Below, piece by piece: positions 43,027-50,551 of a stretch of DNA of 51,001 nucleotides; within the stretch, counting starts at the first letter, position 1; every line of letters starts with the position of its first letter. The position numbers were made by a program, and so were the translations under genes. The stretch is from JAENVU01 sp046598395 (lineage in GTDB: Bacteria; Actinomycetota; Acidimicrobiia; IMCC26256; JAENVU01). The DNA is taken from positions 1 through 51,001 of the forward strand of contig JBKJIQ010000016.1 in assembly GCA_046598395.1 (NCBI GenBank). The letters are read 5' to 3'. The notes below the pieces were generated by a model, which was not told the origin of the DNA, ran no database searches, and saw only the letters and a list, made by a program, of their open reading frames with translations.

Positions 43027-43874
43027 GGCTGCTCCCCCGGAGCCGAGCCGATGTGGAGATCGACATCGATCTCCACATCAAAGACATGGACCACCGGACC
43101 CCCGAGGAGCACCGTGTCCCCGAGGCTCACCTGCAGTACGCCTCCCGGGACGTTCACCATCACCTGCTCGCCGACCAGGCCGCGCCGATGCGCGAGCGCA
43201 GCTGCCGCACACGCACCGGTGCCACACGACTGCGTTTCACCCACGCCGCGCTCCCACACACGCATCGTCACGACGTCGGTTGCGGTGACCGCTACGAACT
43301 CGACGTTGACCCGCTTCGGGAACCGCGTATCGTGCTCGAGTCGGGAACCGTGGCGCGCCACATCGACCGTCGCCGGGTCATCAACGAAGAGCACCCAATG
43401 GGGGTTGCCGACCCCCGCGCAATCCCCGCTGACTTCCCGCCCATCGAGATCCGCCATCACACCAAACGGACTCGGCGCGGCGAGCGGAATCGCTTCGGGG
43501 TCGAACGTGATTGCACCCATGTCACAGGTGGCCCACCGCACCCCGCCCTGCTCGTCGCACTCCAGTTCCATCACTCGTCTGCCGCCACCGGTATCCACCA
43601 CGAGTCGCGTCGGCGTACCCATGCCGGTGCGGCGCGCCAACCACGCTAAGCACCGCGCGCCGTTCCCGCTCATTTCCGCCACGCCTCCATCGGCGTTGAA
43701 CAGGGTCATCGTCGCGTCCGCACCCTCAGCGCCCGGTTGGAGGAGGAGTAACCCATCGGCGCCAATCCCCGTGAACCGATCGCAGAGCGCGACGGCATGC
43801 CGCGCGGTCAGCGGTGCGGTCGTCACCAAGAAGTCGTTGCCGGTGGCGTGGAGTTTTGCGAGGTGAGCCATCAT
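43023..43874 (-). CDS. dapF: Diaminopimelate epimerase
   Basis: A 283-residue PLP-independent epimerase converting LL- to meso-diaminopimelate, needed for peptidoglycan and lysine. The two catalytic cysteines lie in MSGNGARCLAW and SCGTGACAAAALAH. The N terminus HATGNDFLV is characteristic. The ATG at 43874 overlaps the miaA TGA (ATGA), and its own TGA overlaps the hflX GTG. Gene order miaA-dapF-hflX is tightly coupled. Upstream in-frame codons to 43967 lie inside miaA and are not used. Confidence 0.95.
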   Translation of the reverse strand: MMAHLAKLHATGNDFLVTTAPLTARHAVALCDRFTGIGADGLLLLQPGAEGADATMTLFNADGGVAEMSGNGARCLAWLARRTGMGTPTRLVVDTGGGRRVMELECDEQGGVRWATCDMGAITFDPEAIPLAAPSPFGVMADLDGREVSGDCAGVGNPHWVLFVDDPATVDVARHGSRLEHDTRFPKRVNVEFVAVTATDVVTMRVWERGVGETQSCGTGACAAAALAHRRGLVGEQVMVNVPGGVLQVSLGDTVLLGGPVVHVFDVEIDVDLHIGSAPGEQP

Positions 43875-44818
43875 GTCGGGCTCCACCATGCCATCACCGC
43901 TTCCACCGGCGACGAGGATTTCCTGCTCACGCCACCGAGCGTGGGCGACTCCGCCACGTTGAACCACTCAATCCGATCGTTGCGGCGGTACCAGGCCCGC
44001 TGGCGACGGGCGAAGCGTCGACTCCGTTGCGCAGTCAGCACCACGGCTTGGGCGAAGGCAGCAATCTCGCCGTCGAGAAACGCCAGGGTCTCCTTATAGC
44101 CAATCGCCTGACGGGCCGTGCGGGACCACGGCGCCGCCGCGAGCCCGCGGACCTCATCGAGCAATCCGCGCTGGACCATCTCATCCACCCGTGCCTCGAT
44201 CCGCCGCGACGTCTCAGCCGTCTCGACCGCCAACCCCGCGATCCGCACCGAGACGACGGACTCGTGGACACCGCCGATACCCGAACCGAAGGAAGAAAAT
44301 GGCCGACCAGTCGACTCCATCACCTCCAGGGCCCGCACGATCCGGCGCCGATTCCCCGGCTCGATCCGCGATGCGGCGAGCGGATCCCGGGCTACCAGCG
44401 CCTCGTACGCCGCGGCCAGCGCTGCTGGTTCGTCGAGCGGTGCATCGAGTCGGGCTCGCAGCGCGAGATCTTCACCGGGGAAACCGAGATCGTCGATGAC
44501 CGCTTGGAGATAGAGGCCGGTGCCACCGACCAGCAGCGCGCGTCGCCCGCGCGCTTCGATGTCGGCAACGGCCGCGCGCGCCTCGATCTGGAAGCGGGCC
44601 ACCGAGAAATCCTCGCTCGGCTCGGCGACATCGATCATGTGATGGCGCACGCCGTCCCGATCGGCCCGCGATGGTTTCGCCGTACCGATGTCCATTCCCC
44701 GGTAGACCTGCATCGAATCCATCGACACGATCTCAACGTCGCCGAACCGCTCAGCGGCCACCAGCGCGAGCGCAGACTTGCCCGACGCGGTCGGTCCGAC
44801 GAGCGCGAGGTGCGTGAC
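43871..44818 (-). CDS. miaA: tRNA dimethylallyltransferase MiaA, start codon abnormal
   Basis: MiaA transfers dimethylallyl to A37 of tRNAs reading UNN codons; MiaB then methylthiolates it. The body is complete: the P-loop VGPTASGKSAL, then SMDSMQVYRGMDIGTAKPS, VGGTGLYLQA, and RRQRAWYRR. The frame is continuous from the codon after the miaB TGA (44827-44825), with the two genes in the same frame. Between that TGA and the P-loop the codons are ACC GCG GTC ACG CAC CTC GCG CTC GTC, so no ATG, GTG or TTG. The expected start is the codon read here as GTC (44818-44816). The first GTG (44761) lies after the P-loop and would give a dead protein. Confidence 0.85.
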   Translation of the reverse strand, partial: VTHLALVGPTASGKSALALVAAERFGDVEIVSMDSMQVYRGMDIGTAKPSRADRDGVRHHMIDVAEPSEDFSVARFQIEARAAVADIEARGRRALLVGGTGLYLQAVIDDLGFPGEDLALRARLDAPLDEPAALAAAYEALVARDPLAASRIEPGNRRRIVRALEVMESTGRPFSSFGSGIGGVHESVVSVRIAGLAVETAETSRRIEARVDEMVQRGLLDEVRGLAAAPWSRTARQAIGYKETLAFLDGEIAAFAQAVVLTAQRSRRFARRQRAWYRRNDRIEWFNVAESPTLGGVSRKSSSPVEAVMAWWSPT

Positions 44819-44824
44819 CGCGGT

Positions 44825-46201
44825 TCAGCCCGCCTTCACGGGAATGCGAACCCGGGCCGAACGCGGGGCGTCGAGCACCGAGCGCAGCTCGCCCCGGAGC
44901 CAATGGGGCGCCGCACGAGTGATCTCGACCTCGACCAACGCACCCGGTACAACATCGCCGGCGAAATGCACGAGCTTGTTCTGGCGGGTCCGTCCGCTCA
45001 TGACGGCGGGGTCCTTCTTCGATGGCCCTTCCACCAATAGTTCCTCCACCCGACCCACCCGCGCCTGATGCAGCTCCATCGCGTGTCCTTCGACCAGCGC
45101 GGTCAATCGATCCATCCGGTCACGAGCCACCGCTTCGGGAACGAAGTCGTCCACCATCTCGGCCGCGGTCGTCCCCGGACGCGCCGAGAAGACGAACGTG
45201 TACACCGAGTCGTACCGCGCGGCGTCGGCCAGCTCCAGCGTTCGGCTGAAGTCGGCTTCCGTCTCACCAGGAAAGCCCACGATGATGTCGGTGGTGACCG
45301 CGAGGTCGTCGATGCCGGCACGCGCCATTACTAACTTCTCGAGGTAGCGCTCGGCGGTATAGCCCCGGCGCATGAGGGCCAGTATGCGGTCGCTCCCCGA
45401 CTGCACGGGCAGATGCAAGTGCTCACAGACGCTGGCGCACTCGGCCATGGCCTGCACCGTCTCCGTCCGCAGGTCCTTCGGGTGGGGCGAGGTGTAGCGG
45501 ACCCGGCCAATACCGTCGACCTCGTCCACCGCGCGCAGGAGATCCGCGAACTGCGGACTCCACTGACCGGAGCCGAGATCCCGTCCGTAGGAGTTGACGT
45601 TCTGGCCGAGGAGCGTGATCTCGCGCACACCGTCACGCGCGAGTTCCGTGACTTCGGAAACGATGTCACCCATCCGACGGCTCACCTCGGCACCACGCAC
45701 CGATGGCACAATGCAAAAGGCGCAGCTGTTGTCACAGCCGATCTGGATCGTGATCCACGCTGCGTGATCGACCTCGCGCCGCGCAGGCAACGCCGATGGA
45801 TACGCCTCGTGTTCTTCGAGAATCTCGACCACCGAGTTGCCGGTACGTGCCGCCTCGGCCAACAACGCGGGCGCGTGCGCGAGATTATGGGTGCCAAACA
45901 CCACATCCACATGTCCGGCGCGTTCCACGATGAGATCGCGGTCCTTTTGGGCCAAGCATCCGCCCACCGCGATTTGGAGGTCCGGCCGGCGGTCCTTCAA
46001 CGACTTCAGATGTCCGAGGTGGCCGTAGAGCTTGTTGTCGGCATTCTCCCGGATGCAACACGTGTTCAGGACCACAACGTCGGCGGCTTCGAGGTCGTCC
46101 GTCGGCTCGAGTCCGTCGGCAACGAGGAGCCCGGCGATCCGTTCCGAGTCGTGTTCGTTCATCTGACACCCGAAGGTACGAACGTAGAAACGACGGGTCA
46201 C
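44825..46201 (-). CDS. miaB: tRNA-2-methylthio-N6-dimethylallyladenosine synthase
   Basis: A radical SAM methylthiotransferase of about 458 residues acting on i6A37 of tRNA. The three N-terminal cluster cysteines are in RTFGCQMNEHDSERI, NTCCIRENAD and VGGCLAQKD. The radical SAM motif CxxxCxxC is GCDNSCAFCIVPSVRG. A C-terminal TRAM domain ends the protein. The preferred start is GTG at 46201 (VTRRFYVRTFGC); an ATG at 46225 adds eight residues. It heads the minus-strand run miaB-miaA-dapF-hflX-dapCDE. Its UGA stop is directly followed, in frame, by miaA. Confidence 0.95.
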   Translation of the reverse strand: MTRRFYVRTFGCQMNEHDSERIAGLLVADGLEPTDDLEAADVVVLNTCCIRENADNKLYGHLGHLKSLKDRRPDLQIAVGGCLAQKDRDLIVERAGHVDVVFGTHNLAHAPALLAEAARTGNSVVEILEEHEAYPSALPARREVDHAAWITIQIGCDNSCAFCIVPSVRGAEVSRRMGDIVSEVTELARDGVREITLLGQNVNSYGRDLGSGQWSPQFADLLRAVDEVDGIGRVRYTSPHPKDLRTETVQAMAECASVCEHLHLPVQSGSDRILALMRRGYTAERYLEKLVMARAGIDDLAVTTDIIVGFPGETEADFSRTLELADAARYDSVYTFVFSARPGTTAAEMVDDFVPEAVARDRMDRLTALVEGHAMELHQARVGRVEELLVEGPSKKDPAVMSGRTRQNKLVHFAGDVVPGALVEVEITRAAPHWLRGELRSVLDAPRSARVRIPVKAG

Positions 46202-46283
46202 AACCGCCCATAGTACGACCCCCATAGGATCCGAGCCGATGCCGCACTCGCCCGTTCATTTCCCGAACCGCCGGGCCGACTGA

Positions 46284-47018
46284 GTGCCGCTCGGAATCGG
46301 CGGATGGGAACTCGTGGCTGCGCTGGCGATCGTGATGCTCGGTGGCATGGTTCAAGGTGCCATCGGCTTCGGGCTGAACCTCATGGTGGTCCCGGTGCTG
46401 GCATTGCTCGCCCCTGGCTCCGTACCCGGTTCGATGGTGCTGCTCAGCATGCCGATGACGCTCACCATGTTGATCCGTGAGCATCACGCGATCGACTGGC
46501 TCGGTGTTCGCTGGATCGCCGTCGGGCGGATTCCCGGAACGGTGATCGGCGTCGCAGTCGTGGCCGCGGTACCCGACGCTGAACTCGCGCTCGTTGTCGG
46601 CATCGTGATCATTCTCGGTGTGGTGCTGAGCGCGCTCCACCCTGGATTTGCCGTGACCCGGCACTCTGGGGGCGTGACCGGAGTGGTCGCCGGAGTCACG
46701 GGGACCGCGGCGGGGGTGGATGGTCCCGCTCTCGCGCTTCTCTACCAACACCAAGAACCCCACACCCTGCGGGCCACCCTCGCGGTGTGCTTCCTCATCG
46801 GCGCCGCGGTTTCGGGTGCTGCACTCGCCATCGGCGGCGAACTTTCACTCGAGCAGCTCGAACTCACCGCGTTGTTGCTTCCGGCAATGTTGGTCGGACT
46901 CGCCCTGAGCGGCCAACTCTCCCAACGCCTCGGTCCGGCCCAACTCAGACCGCTCGTACTCGCCTTCTCGACGGTCGCGGGCCTGATCGCCGCCGGCCGC
47001 GGGATTGCATCACTCTGA
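46284..47018 (+). CDS. TSUP family permease (TauE/SafE-like)
   Basis: A 244-residue membrane protein with about eight hydrophobic helices in two similar halves. The first half has LGGMVQGAIGFGLNLMVVPVLALLAPG and the second has GGVTGVVAGVTGTAAGVDGPALALLYQ, the paired glycine-rich motif of sulfite/sulfonate exporters. The start is GTG at 46284, with miaB divergent on the other side. The substrate could be sulfite, sulfoacetate or another organic anion; no sulfur genes are nearby to decide. It is convergent with recA across a terminator-like stem. Confidence 0.87.
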   Translation: MPLGIGGWELVAALAIVMLGGMVQGAIGFGLNLMVVPVLALLAPGSVPGSMVLLSMPMTLTMLIREHHAIDWLGVRWIAVGRIPGTVIGVAVVAAVPDAELALVVGIVIILGVVLSALHPGFAVTRHSGGVTGVVAGVTGTAAGVDGPALALLYQHQEPHTLRATLAVCFLIGAAVSGAALAIGGELSLEQLELTALLLPAMLVGLALSGQLSQRLGPAQLRPLVLAFSTVAGLIAAGRGIASL

Positions 47019-47057
47019 CGGGCATCTCTCTGACCGCGTCGGAACCAGCGCACTCGC

Positions 47058-47088
47058 TCGACGGAACACCCTTCGACGGAACACCCTT
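47058..47088. repeat. 15-bp direct repeat, two copies
   Basis: cgacggaacaccctt occurs at 47059-47073 and 47074-47088 in the gap between the convergent TSUP permease and recA. It is noncoding and adjacent to the recA terminator-like hairpin. Confidence 0.88.
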
Positions 47089-47119
47089 CATCCGAAGAGC
47101 CGACAAAACGCCTACGACA

Positions 47120-47151
47120 GATGGGGACGAGCTCGTGGCGTCGTCCCCATC
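47120..47151. terminator. Stem-loop between the TSUP permease and recA
   Basis: gatggggacga (47120-47130) and its exact complement (47141-47151) form an 11-bp GC-rich stem with a 10-base loop, 28 bp past the recA stop. It may end both convergent transcripts. On the recA side it is followed by a weak T-rich stretch (GTTTTGTCGG). Confidence 0.7.
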
Positions 47152-47179
47152 CGCGTTTCGCAACCACCGATGCGTTTCG

Positions 47180-48292
47180 CTATTCGGCGTCGACATCCTG
47201 AGGTTCAGCCAGCTCCGCGAGGTCGACCTCGGGCTCGGGCTCGGGATTGTTGATCTCGTCGATTCCCGATTCCTTGCGGACCTTGTCGCTGATCTCACAC
47301 ATCATGTCGATGTTCTCGGACAGGAAGTTCTTCGCGTTCTCCCGGCCTTGACCGAGCTGCTCACCCTCATAGGTGAACCACGCGCCTGCCTTCTTCACGA
47401 TGCCGAGGTCCACTCCGATATCGAGCAGAGAACCTTCTCGGCTGATTCCCTTGCCGTACATGATGTCGAACTCGGCCTGCTTGAACGGCGGTGCGACCTT
47501 GTTCTTCACCACCTTGACCCGGGCGCGGTTCCCCACGATCTCGGCGCCGTCTTTCAACGACTCGATACGACGGATGTCCAGCCGGACCGACGCGTAGAAC
47601 TTCAGCGCCCGTCCACCCGGCGTGGTCTCCGGCGAGCCGAACATGACGCCGATCTTTTCCCGCAACTGGTTGATGAACACCGCGATCGTGCGGCTCTTGT
47701 TCAAGTTGCCGGTGATCTTGCGCAGCGCCTGACTCATCAACCGAGCCTGGAGACCCATGTGCGAGTCGCCCATCTCACCTTCGATTTCCGCACGCGGTAC
47801 GAGCGCCGCGACGGAGTCGATCACCAGAACATCGAGTGCGCCCGACCGGATGAGCATGTCGGCGATTTCGAGCGCCTGCTCCCCAGTGTCGGGCTGGGAG
47901 ATCAGCAGGTCATCCACATTCACGCCGATGGCCGCGGCGTACACCGGGTCCATCGCGTGTTCCGCGTCGATGTAGGCACATACCCCACCGTTGCGCTGAG
48001 CTTCGGCGACCACATGCATCGCCAGCGTGGACTTCCCCGAAGATTCCGGACCGAAGATCTCGACGATCCGACCGCGGGGCAGGCCTCCGATACCCAGGGC
48101 GAGGTCGAGCGCCAACGCTCCCGTGGGGATGGCCTCGATCCCAACGTGTCCTCGCTCACCCAGGCGCATGATCGCACCCTTCCCGAATTGCTTTTCGATT
48201 TGCCCGAGCGCCATGTCGAGCGACTTGTCACGATCCACCGTGCTCACTCCTTCTCGTGCCGTCATCGGCTGCTTGCGATCTGTATTTGCCAT
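47180..48292 (-). CDS. recA: Recombinase RecA
   Basis: A 370-residue RecA with no intein. Walker A is FGPESSGKSTLAMH. Further marks are AYIDAEHAMDP (catalytic Glu), the Walker B stretch LDVLVIDSVAAL, loop L1 with EIEGEMGDSHMGLQARLMSQ, and loop L2 FINQLREKIGVMFGSPETTPGG (in parts). The C terminus is acidic. RecA drives homologous recombination and activates LexA self-cleavage. Starts at 48292 (MANTDRKQ) and 48265 (MTAREG) are both plausible; 48292 sits about 33 bp from a candidate -10 element. No recX follows it on its own strand in this window. Confidence 0.97.
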   Translation of the reverse strand: MANTDRKQPMTAREGVSTVDRDKSLDMALGQIEKQFGKGAIMRLGERGHVGIEAIPTGALALDLALGIGGLPRGRIVEIFGPESSGKSTLAMHVVAEAQRNGGVCAYIDAEHAMDPVYAAAIGVNVDDLLISQPDTGEQALEIADMLIRSGALDVLVIDSVAALVPRAEIEGEMGDSHMGLQARLMSQALRKITGNLNKSRTIAVFINQLREKIGVMFGSPETTPGGRALKFYASVRLDIRRIESLKDGAEIVGNRARVKVVKNKVAPPFKQAEFDIMYGKGISREGSLLDIGVDLGIVKKAGAWFTYEGEQLGQGRENAKNFLSENIDMMCEISDKVRKESGIDEINNPEPEPEVDLAELAEPQDVDAE

Positions 48293-48324
48293 GGGGGGAA
48301 GATCCGTTCTCTCTGGTGTGAGGA

Positions 48325-48347
48325 AACCTAGAACGAGGGTGAGACAC
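48325..48347 (-). promoter_or_regulatory. Candidate LexA-independent (PafBC/RecA-NDp-like) recA promoter
   Basis: On the minus strand GTGTCTCAC is followed by 8 bases (CCTCGTTC) and TAGGTT, which fits the -10 form TANNNT. Spacing is identical to the mycobacterial RecA-NDp motif (TTGTCRGTG-N8-TANNNT). The -10 lies 33 bp upstream of the recA ATG, leaving a short leader. The same upstream element precedes the LysM gene. Confidence 0.55.
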
Positions 48348-48517
48348 TCCAACTTTTCCCCGATTTTCCGGGCCTTTCCGGGCTTTTTGGCACTCGGTGT
48401 CACTGCGGTTCGCACAACATCACCATCTACCGCCGCCAACCACGACCGCCAACCACCGCGGGCGAGACCCACCGAAACAACATGAGTGGAGTTCAAGCGA
48501 CTTCGACACCATAGAAC

Positions 48518-48529
48518 GAACATCCGTTC
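48518..48529. promoter_or_regulatory. LexA (SOS) box in the recA/cupredoxin intergenic region
   Basis: gaacatccgttc is an exact GAAC-N4-GTTC site, flanked by C and G extending the dyad. It is 226 bp upstream of the recA ATG and about 90 bp upstream of the cupredoxin ATG. It may serve a distal recA promoter or the divergent gene. Confidence 0.8.
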
Positions 48530-48618
48530 GAATCAAGCATCGATCGACCGGGGCCTGACGGTTGTCACATTGACAACGAACTGACATCCATCACGGGTTC
48601 GTGCTCCGAACACCCTGC

Positions 48619-49113
48619 ATGCAACCAACCGCGCTTCATCTCGATCACGACGCTCACCAACTCGCCGGCGCGCCGCGCAATCGTGCCCGCTCGATCGTTG
48701 GCATCGGCGTGGCCCTTCTCCTCCTGCCGATTGCGCTCGTCGCATGCGGGTCCAGTTCCGCGTCCTCAACCAAGACCACGGTGCCCGTCGCGGAGCCACC
48801 GGCCACACCCGACGCCAGTGTCGCGGCGAACGCAGTGCAGATCAAGCTCATTGCGTACAAGCCCGCCAAGCTCACGGTCGCCAAGGGCACGACGGTCACG
48901 TGGAATCAGATGGACCCGGGCTTTCACACCGTGACCTCGGGGACCGTCGAACAAGGCAGCGCGGGAGTGACTCCGAAGCCCGACGGAATGTTCGGCTCCA
49001 ACCAGCTCGCCAAGGGGAAGACCTTCTCGAACCAGTTCGACACCCCGGGAACATTCACGTACTTCTGTGAGATTCACCCCGCCACCATGCGCGGCGAAGT
49101 CACCGTCAACTAG
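48619..49113 (+). CDS. Cupredoxin-domain lipoprotein (plastocyanin/azurin-like)
   Basis: A 164-residue exported blue-copper protein. The leader ends in a lipobox (ALVACGSS), followed by a Thr/Pro linker. The type 1 copper site is complete: His in PGFHTVTSG, then Cys, His and Met in YFCEIHPATMRG. The protein should carry single electrons or store copper at the outer membrane face. ATG at 48619 is chosen; GTG at 48601 would add six residues. The next gene encodes another lipoprotein, starting 46 bp later, so the two are likely co-expressed and may act together. Confidence 0.9.
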   Translation: MQPTALHLDHDAHQLAGAPRNRARSIVGIGVALLLLPIALVACGSSSASSTKTTVPVAEPPATPDASVAANAVQIKLIAYKPAKLTVAKGTTVTWNQMDPGFHTVTSGTVEQGSAGVTPKPDGMFGSNQLAKGKTFSNQFDTPGTFTYFCEIHPATMRGEVTVN

Positions 49114-49159
49114 CTCCATTCCTTCACGCCCGTACCCTCCCCCAACAGGAAGACTCACC

Positions 49160-50434
49160 ATGAACCGCAAAACCCTGATCCGATCGGTTGCTCCGGTTAT
49201 CGCACTCACCATTGCGGCCGCCGCGTGTGGGAGCAGCACTGCGAAGAGTTCCGACACCAAGAAGCCGACCACGGTCACCGCGCCCGCCTCGTCCGATGCA
49301 ACCGTCGCATCGCAGACCGGCGCAGCAACCTTGCGGGCCGGACTCACCGGCCTGCTGACCGAGCACGTCGAGTTGGCCGCGTTCGCCACCGACGCAGCCT
49401 TGCGCGCTGACACGGCCTCGTTCGACCAGTACGCCGCGGCGCTGAACGGCCCGACCGACAGCAACACGGCCGACATCACCGCCGCGATCACCTCCGCGTA
49501 CGGTGCCGACGTGGGCACCGCGTTCGACGGTCTCTGGCGCAGCGAGAAGCACATCCCTGCGTTCGTTGCCTACACCAAGGCCGTAGCCGCGGGTGATGAG
49601 GTCGCCAAGCAGGCTGCCCTCGCGGATCTCACCGCCTACGCAACCACGTTCGGCGAGACGTTGCATTCGGTGAACTCCAACTTGCCGGCCGACGCGGTCA
49701 CCGCCGGGATCGTCATGCACGCCAAGACACTCACTGCAGTCATCGATGCCCAAAAGGCCGGCGACCAAGCAGCGGTGTACACGGCACTGCACGCGGCCAC
49801 CGGACACATGGTCGACTTCGCCAAGACCCTCGCGGTCGCCACCGTGGCCAAGTTCCCGACCAAGTTCGATGGTGACGCTGCGTCGCCTGCATCCGAGCTT
49901 CGGTCCGGACTGACCGCACTCCTGGGCGAGCACGTTTGGCTTGCCGCCAGCGCGACCAGTGCCGCCCTCGGCGGCCGTCAGGCGCAGTTTGATGCCGCCG
50001 CCGCCGCATTGAACGGTCCGACCGACAGCAACACCTCGATGCTCGTCGACGCCATCGGCAGCGTCTACGGCAGCGAAGTCCAGACCGCCTTCGACGGTCT
50101 GTGGCGGAGCGAGAATCACATTCCCCAGTTCGTGGCCTACACCCAAGCGGTCGCCAAGGGCGACACCGCAGCGGCGACGGCGGCGATCGAAAAGCTGACG
50201 GCGTACGCCAAGACCTTCGGCGACACGCTCTACTCGGTGAACGCGAACTTGCCCGCCGATGCGGTGACGAAGGACATCGTCATGCACGCCACGACCCTCA
50301 AGGCCGTCATCGATGCACAGAAGGCGGGCGACGCGACTGCGGCCAACCTGCTGCGTGCCGCGGTGGCCCACATGTACGGCACCGCATCGGTGCTGGCGGA
50401 TGGCACGGTGACGAAGTTCCCCAAGAAGTTCTGA
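49160..50434 (+). CDS. Internally duplicated helical lipoprotein of unknown function
   Basis: A 424-residue lipoprotein (MNRKTLIRS leader, lipobox AAAC). After a Ser/Thr linker come two all-helical repeats of about 175 residues that match closely: LRAGLTGLLTEHVELAAFAT with LRSGLTALLGEHVWLAASAT, then NGPTDSNT in both, FDGLWRSEKHIPAFVAYT with FDGLWRSENHIPQFVAYT, NLPADAVT in both, and MHAKTLTAVIDAQKAGD with MHATTLKAVIDAQKAGD. Conserved His and Glu (EHV, KHIP/NHIP, MHA, HM) recur in each half, like a four-helix bundle that could bind metal. I know of no assigned function. It is adjacent to the cupredoxin and ends in a strong terminator. Confidence 0.85.
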   Translation: MNRKTLIRSVAPVIALTIAAAACGSSTAKSSDTKKPTTVTAPASSDATVASQTGAATLRAGLTGLLTEHVELAAFATDAALRADTASFDQYAAALNGPTDSNTADITAAITSAYGADVGTAFDGLWRSEKHIPAFVAYTKAVAAGDEVAKQAALADLTAYATTFGETLHSVNSNLPADAVTAGIVMHAKTLTAVIDAQKAGDQAAVYTALHAATGHMVDFAKTLAVATVAKFPTKFDGDAASPASELRSGLTALLGEHVWLAASATSAALGGRQAQFDAAAAALNGPTDSNTSMLVDAIGSVYGSEVQTAFDGLWRSENHIPQFVAYTQAVAKGDTAAATAAIEKLTAYAKTFGDTLYSVNANLPADAVTKDIVMHATTLKAVIDAQKAGDATAANLLRAAVAHMYGTASVLADGTVTKFPKKF

Positions 50435-50449
50435 CCTCCTGAATACTCC

Positions 50450-50485
50450 GATGGTGCCCCGCCCTTCCGAGGGCGGGGCACCATC
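50450..50485 (+). terminator. Strong stem-loop terminator after the duplicated lipoprotein gene
   Basis: A perfect 15-bp stem (gatggtgccccgccc at 50450-50464 and its complement at 50471-50485) with a six-base loop ttccga, 16 bp past the stop codon. A short duplication (caccatcgcgtc at 50479 and 50495) begins in its right arm. Confidence 0.88.
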
Positions 50486-50551
50486 GCGTCGTCTCACCAT
50501 CGCGTCTACACGCCGCTGGCGGGTGGCGCGTGCGCGATGCAGACTGGGTGG

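Larger units (their letters stand above)
48293..48618. other. Divergent intergenic region, recA and cupredoxin gene
   Basis: 326 bp. Next to recA lies a candidate damage-inducible promoter (48325-48347); nearer the cupredoxin gene is an exact SOS box (48518-48529). Between them is a T/C-rich stretch with runs such as ttttccccgattttcc and no convincing gene, although the recA frame happens to stay open to 48523. Confidence 0.65.

Noticed and set aside
43871..44761. MiaA starting at the GTG at 44761
   Set aside because: This would remove the P-loop VGPTASGKS, which is essential; similarity clearly extends upstream.
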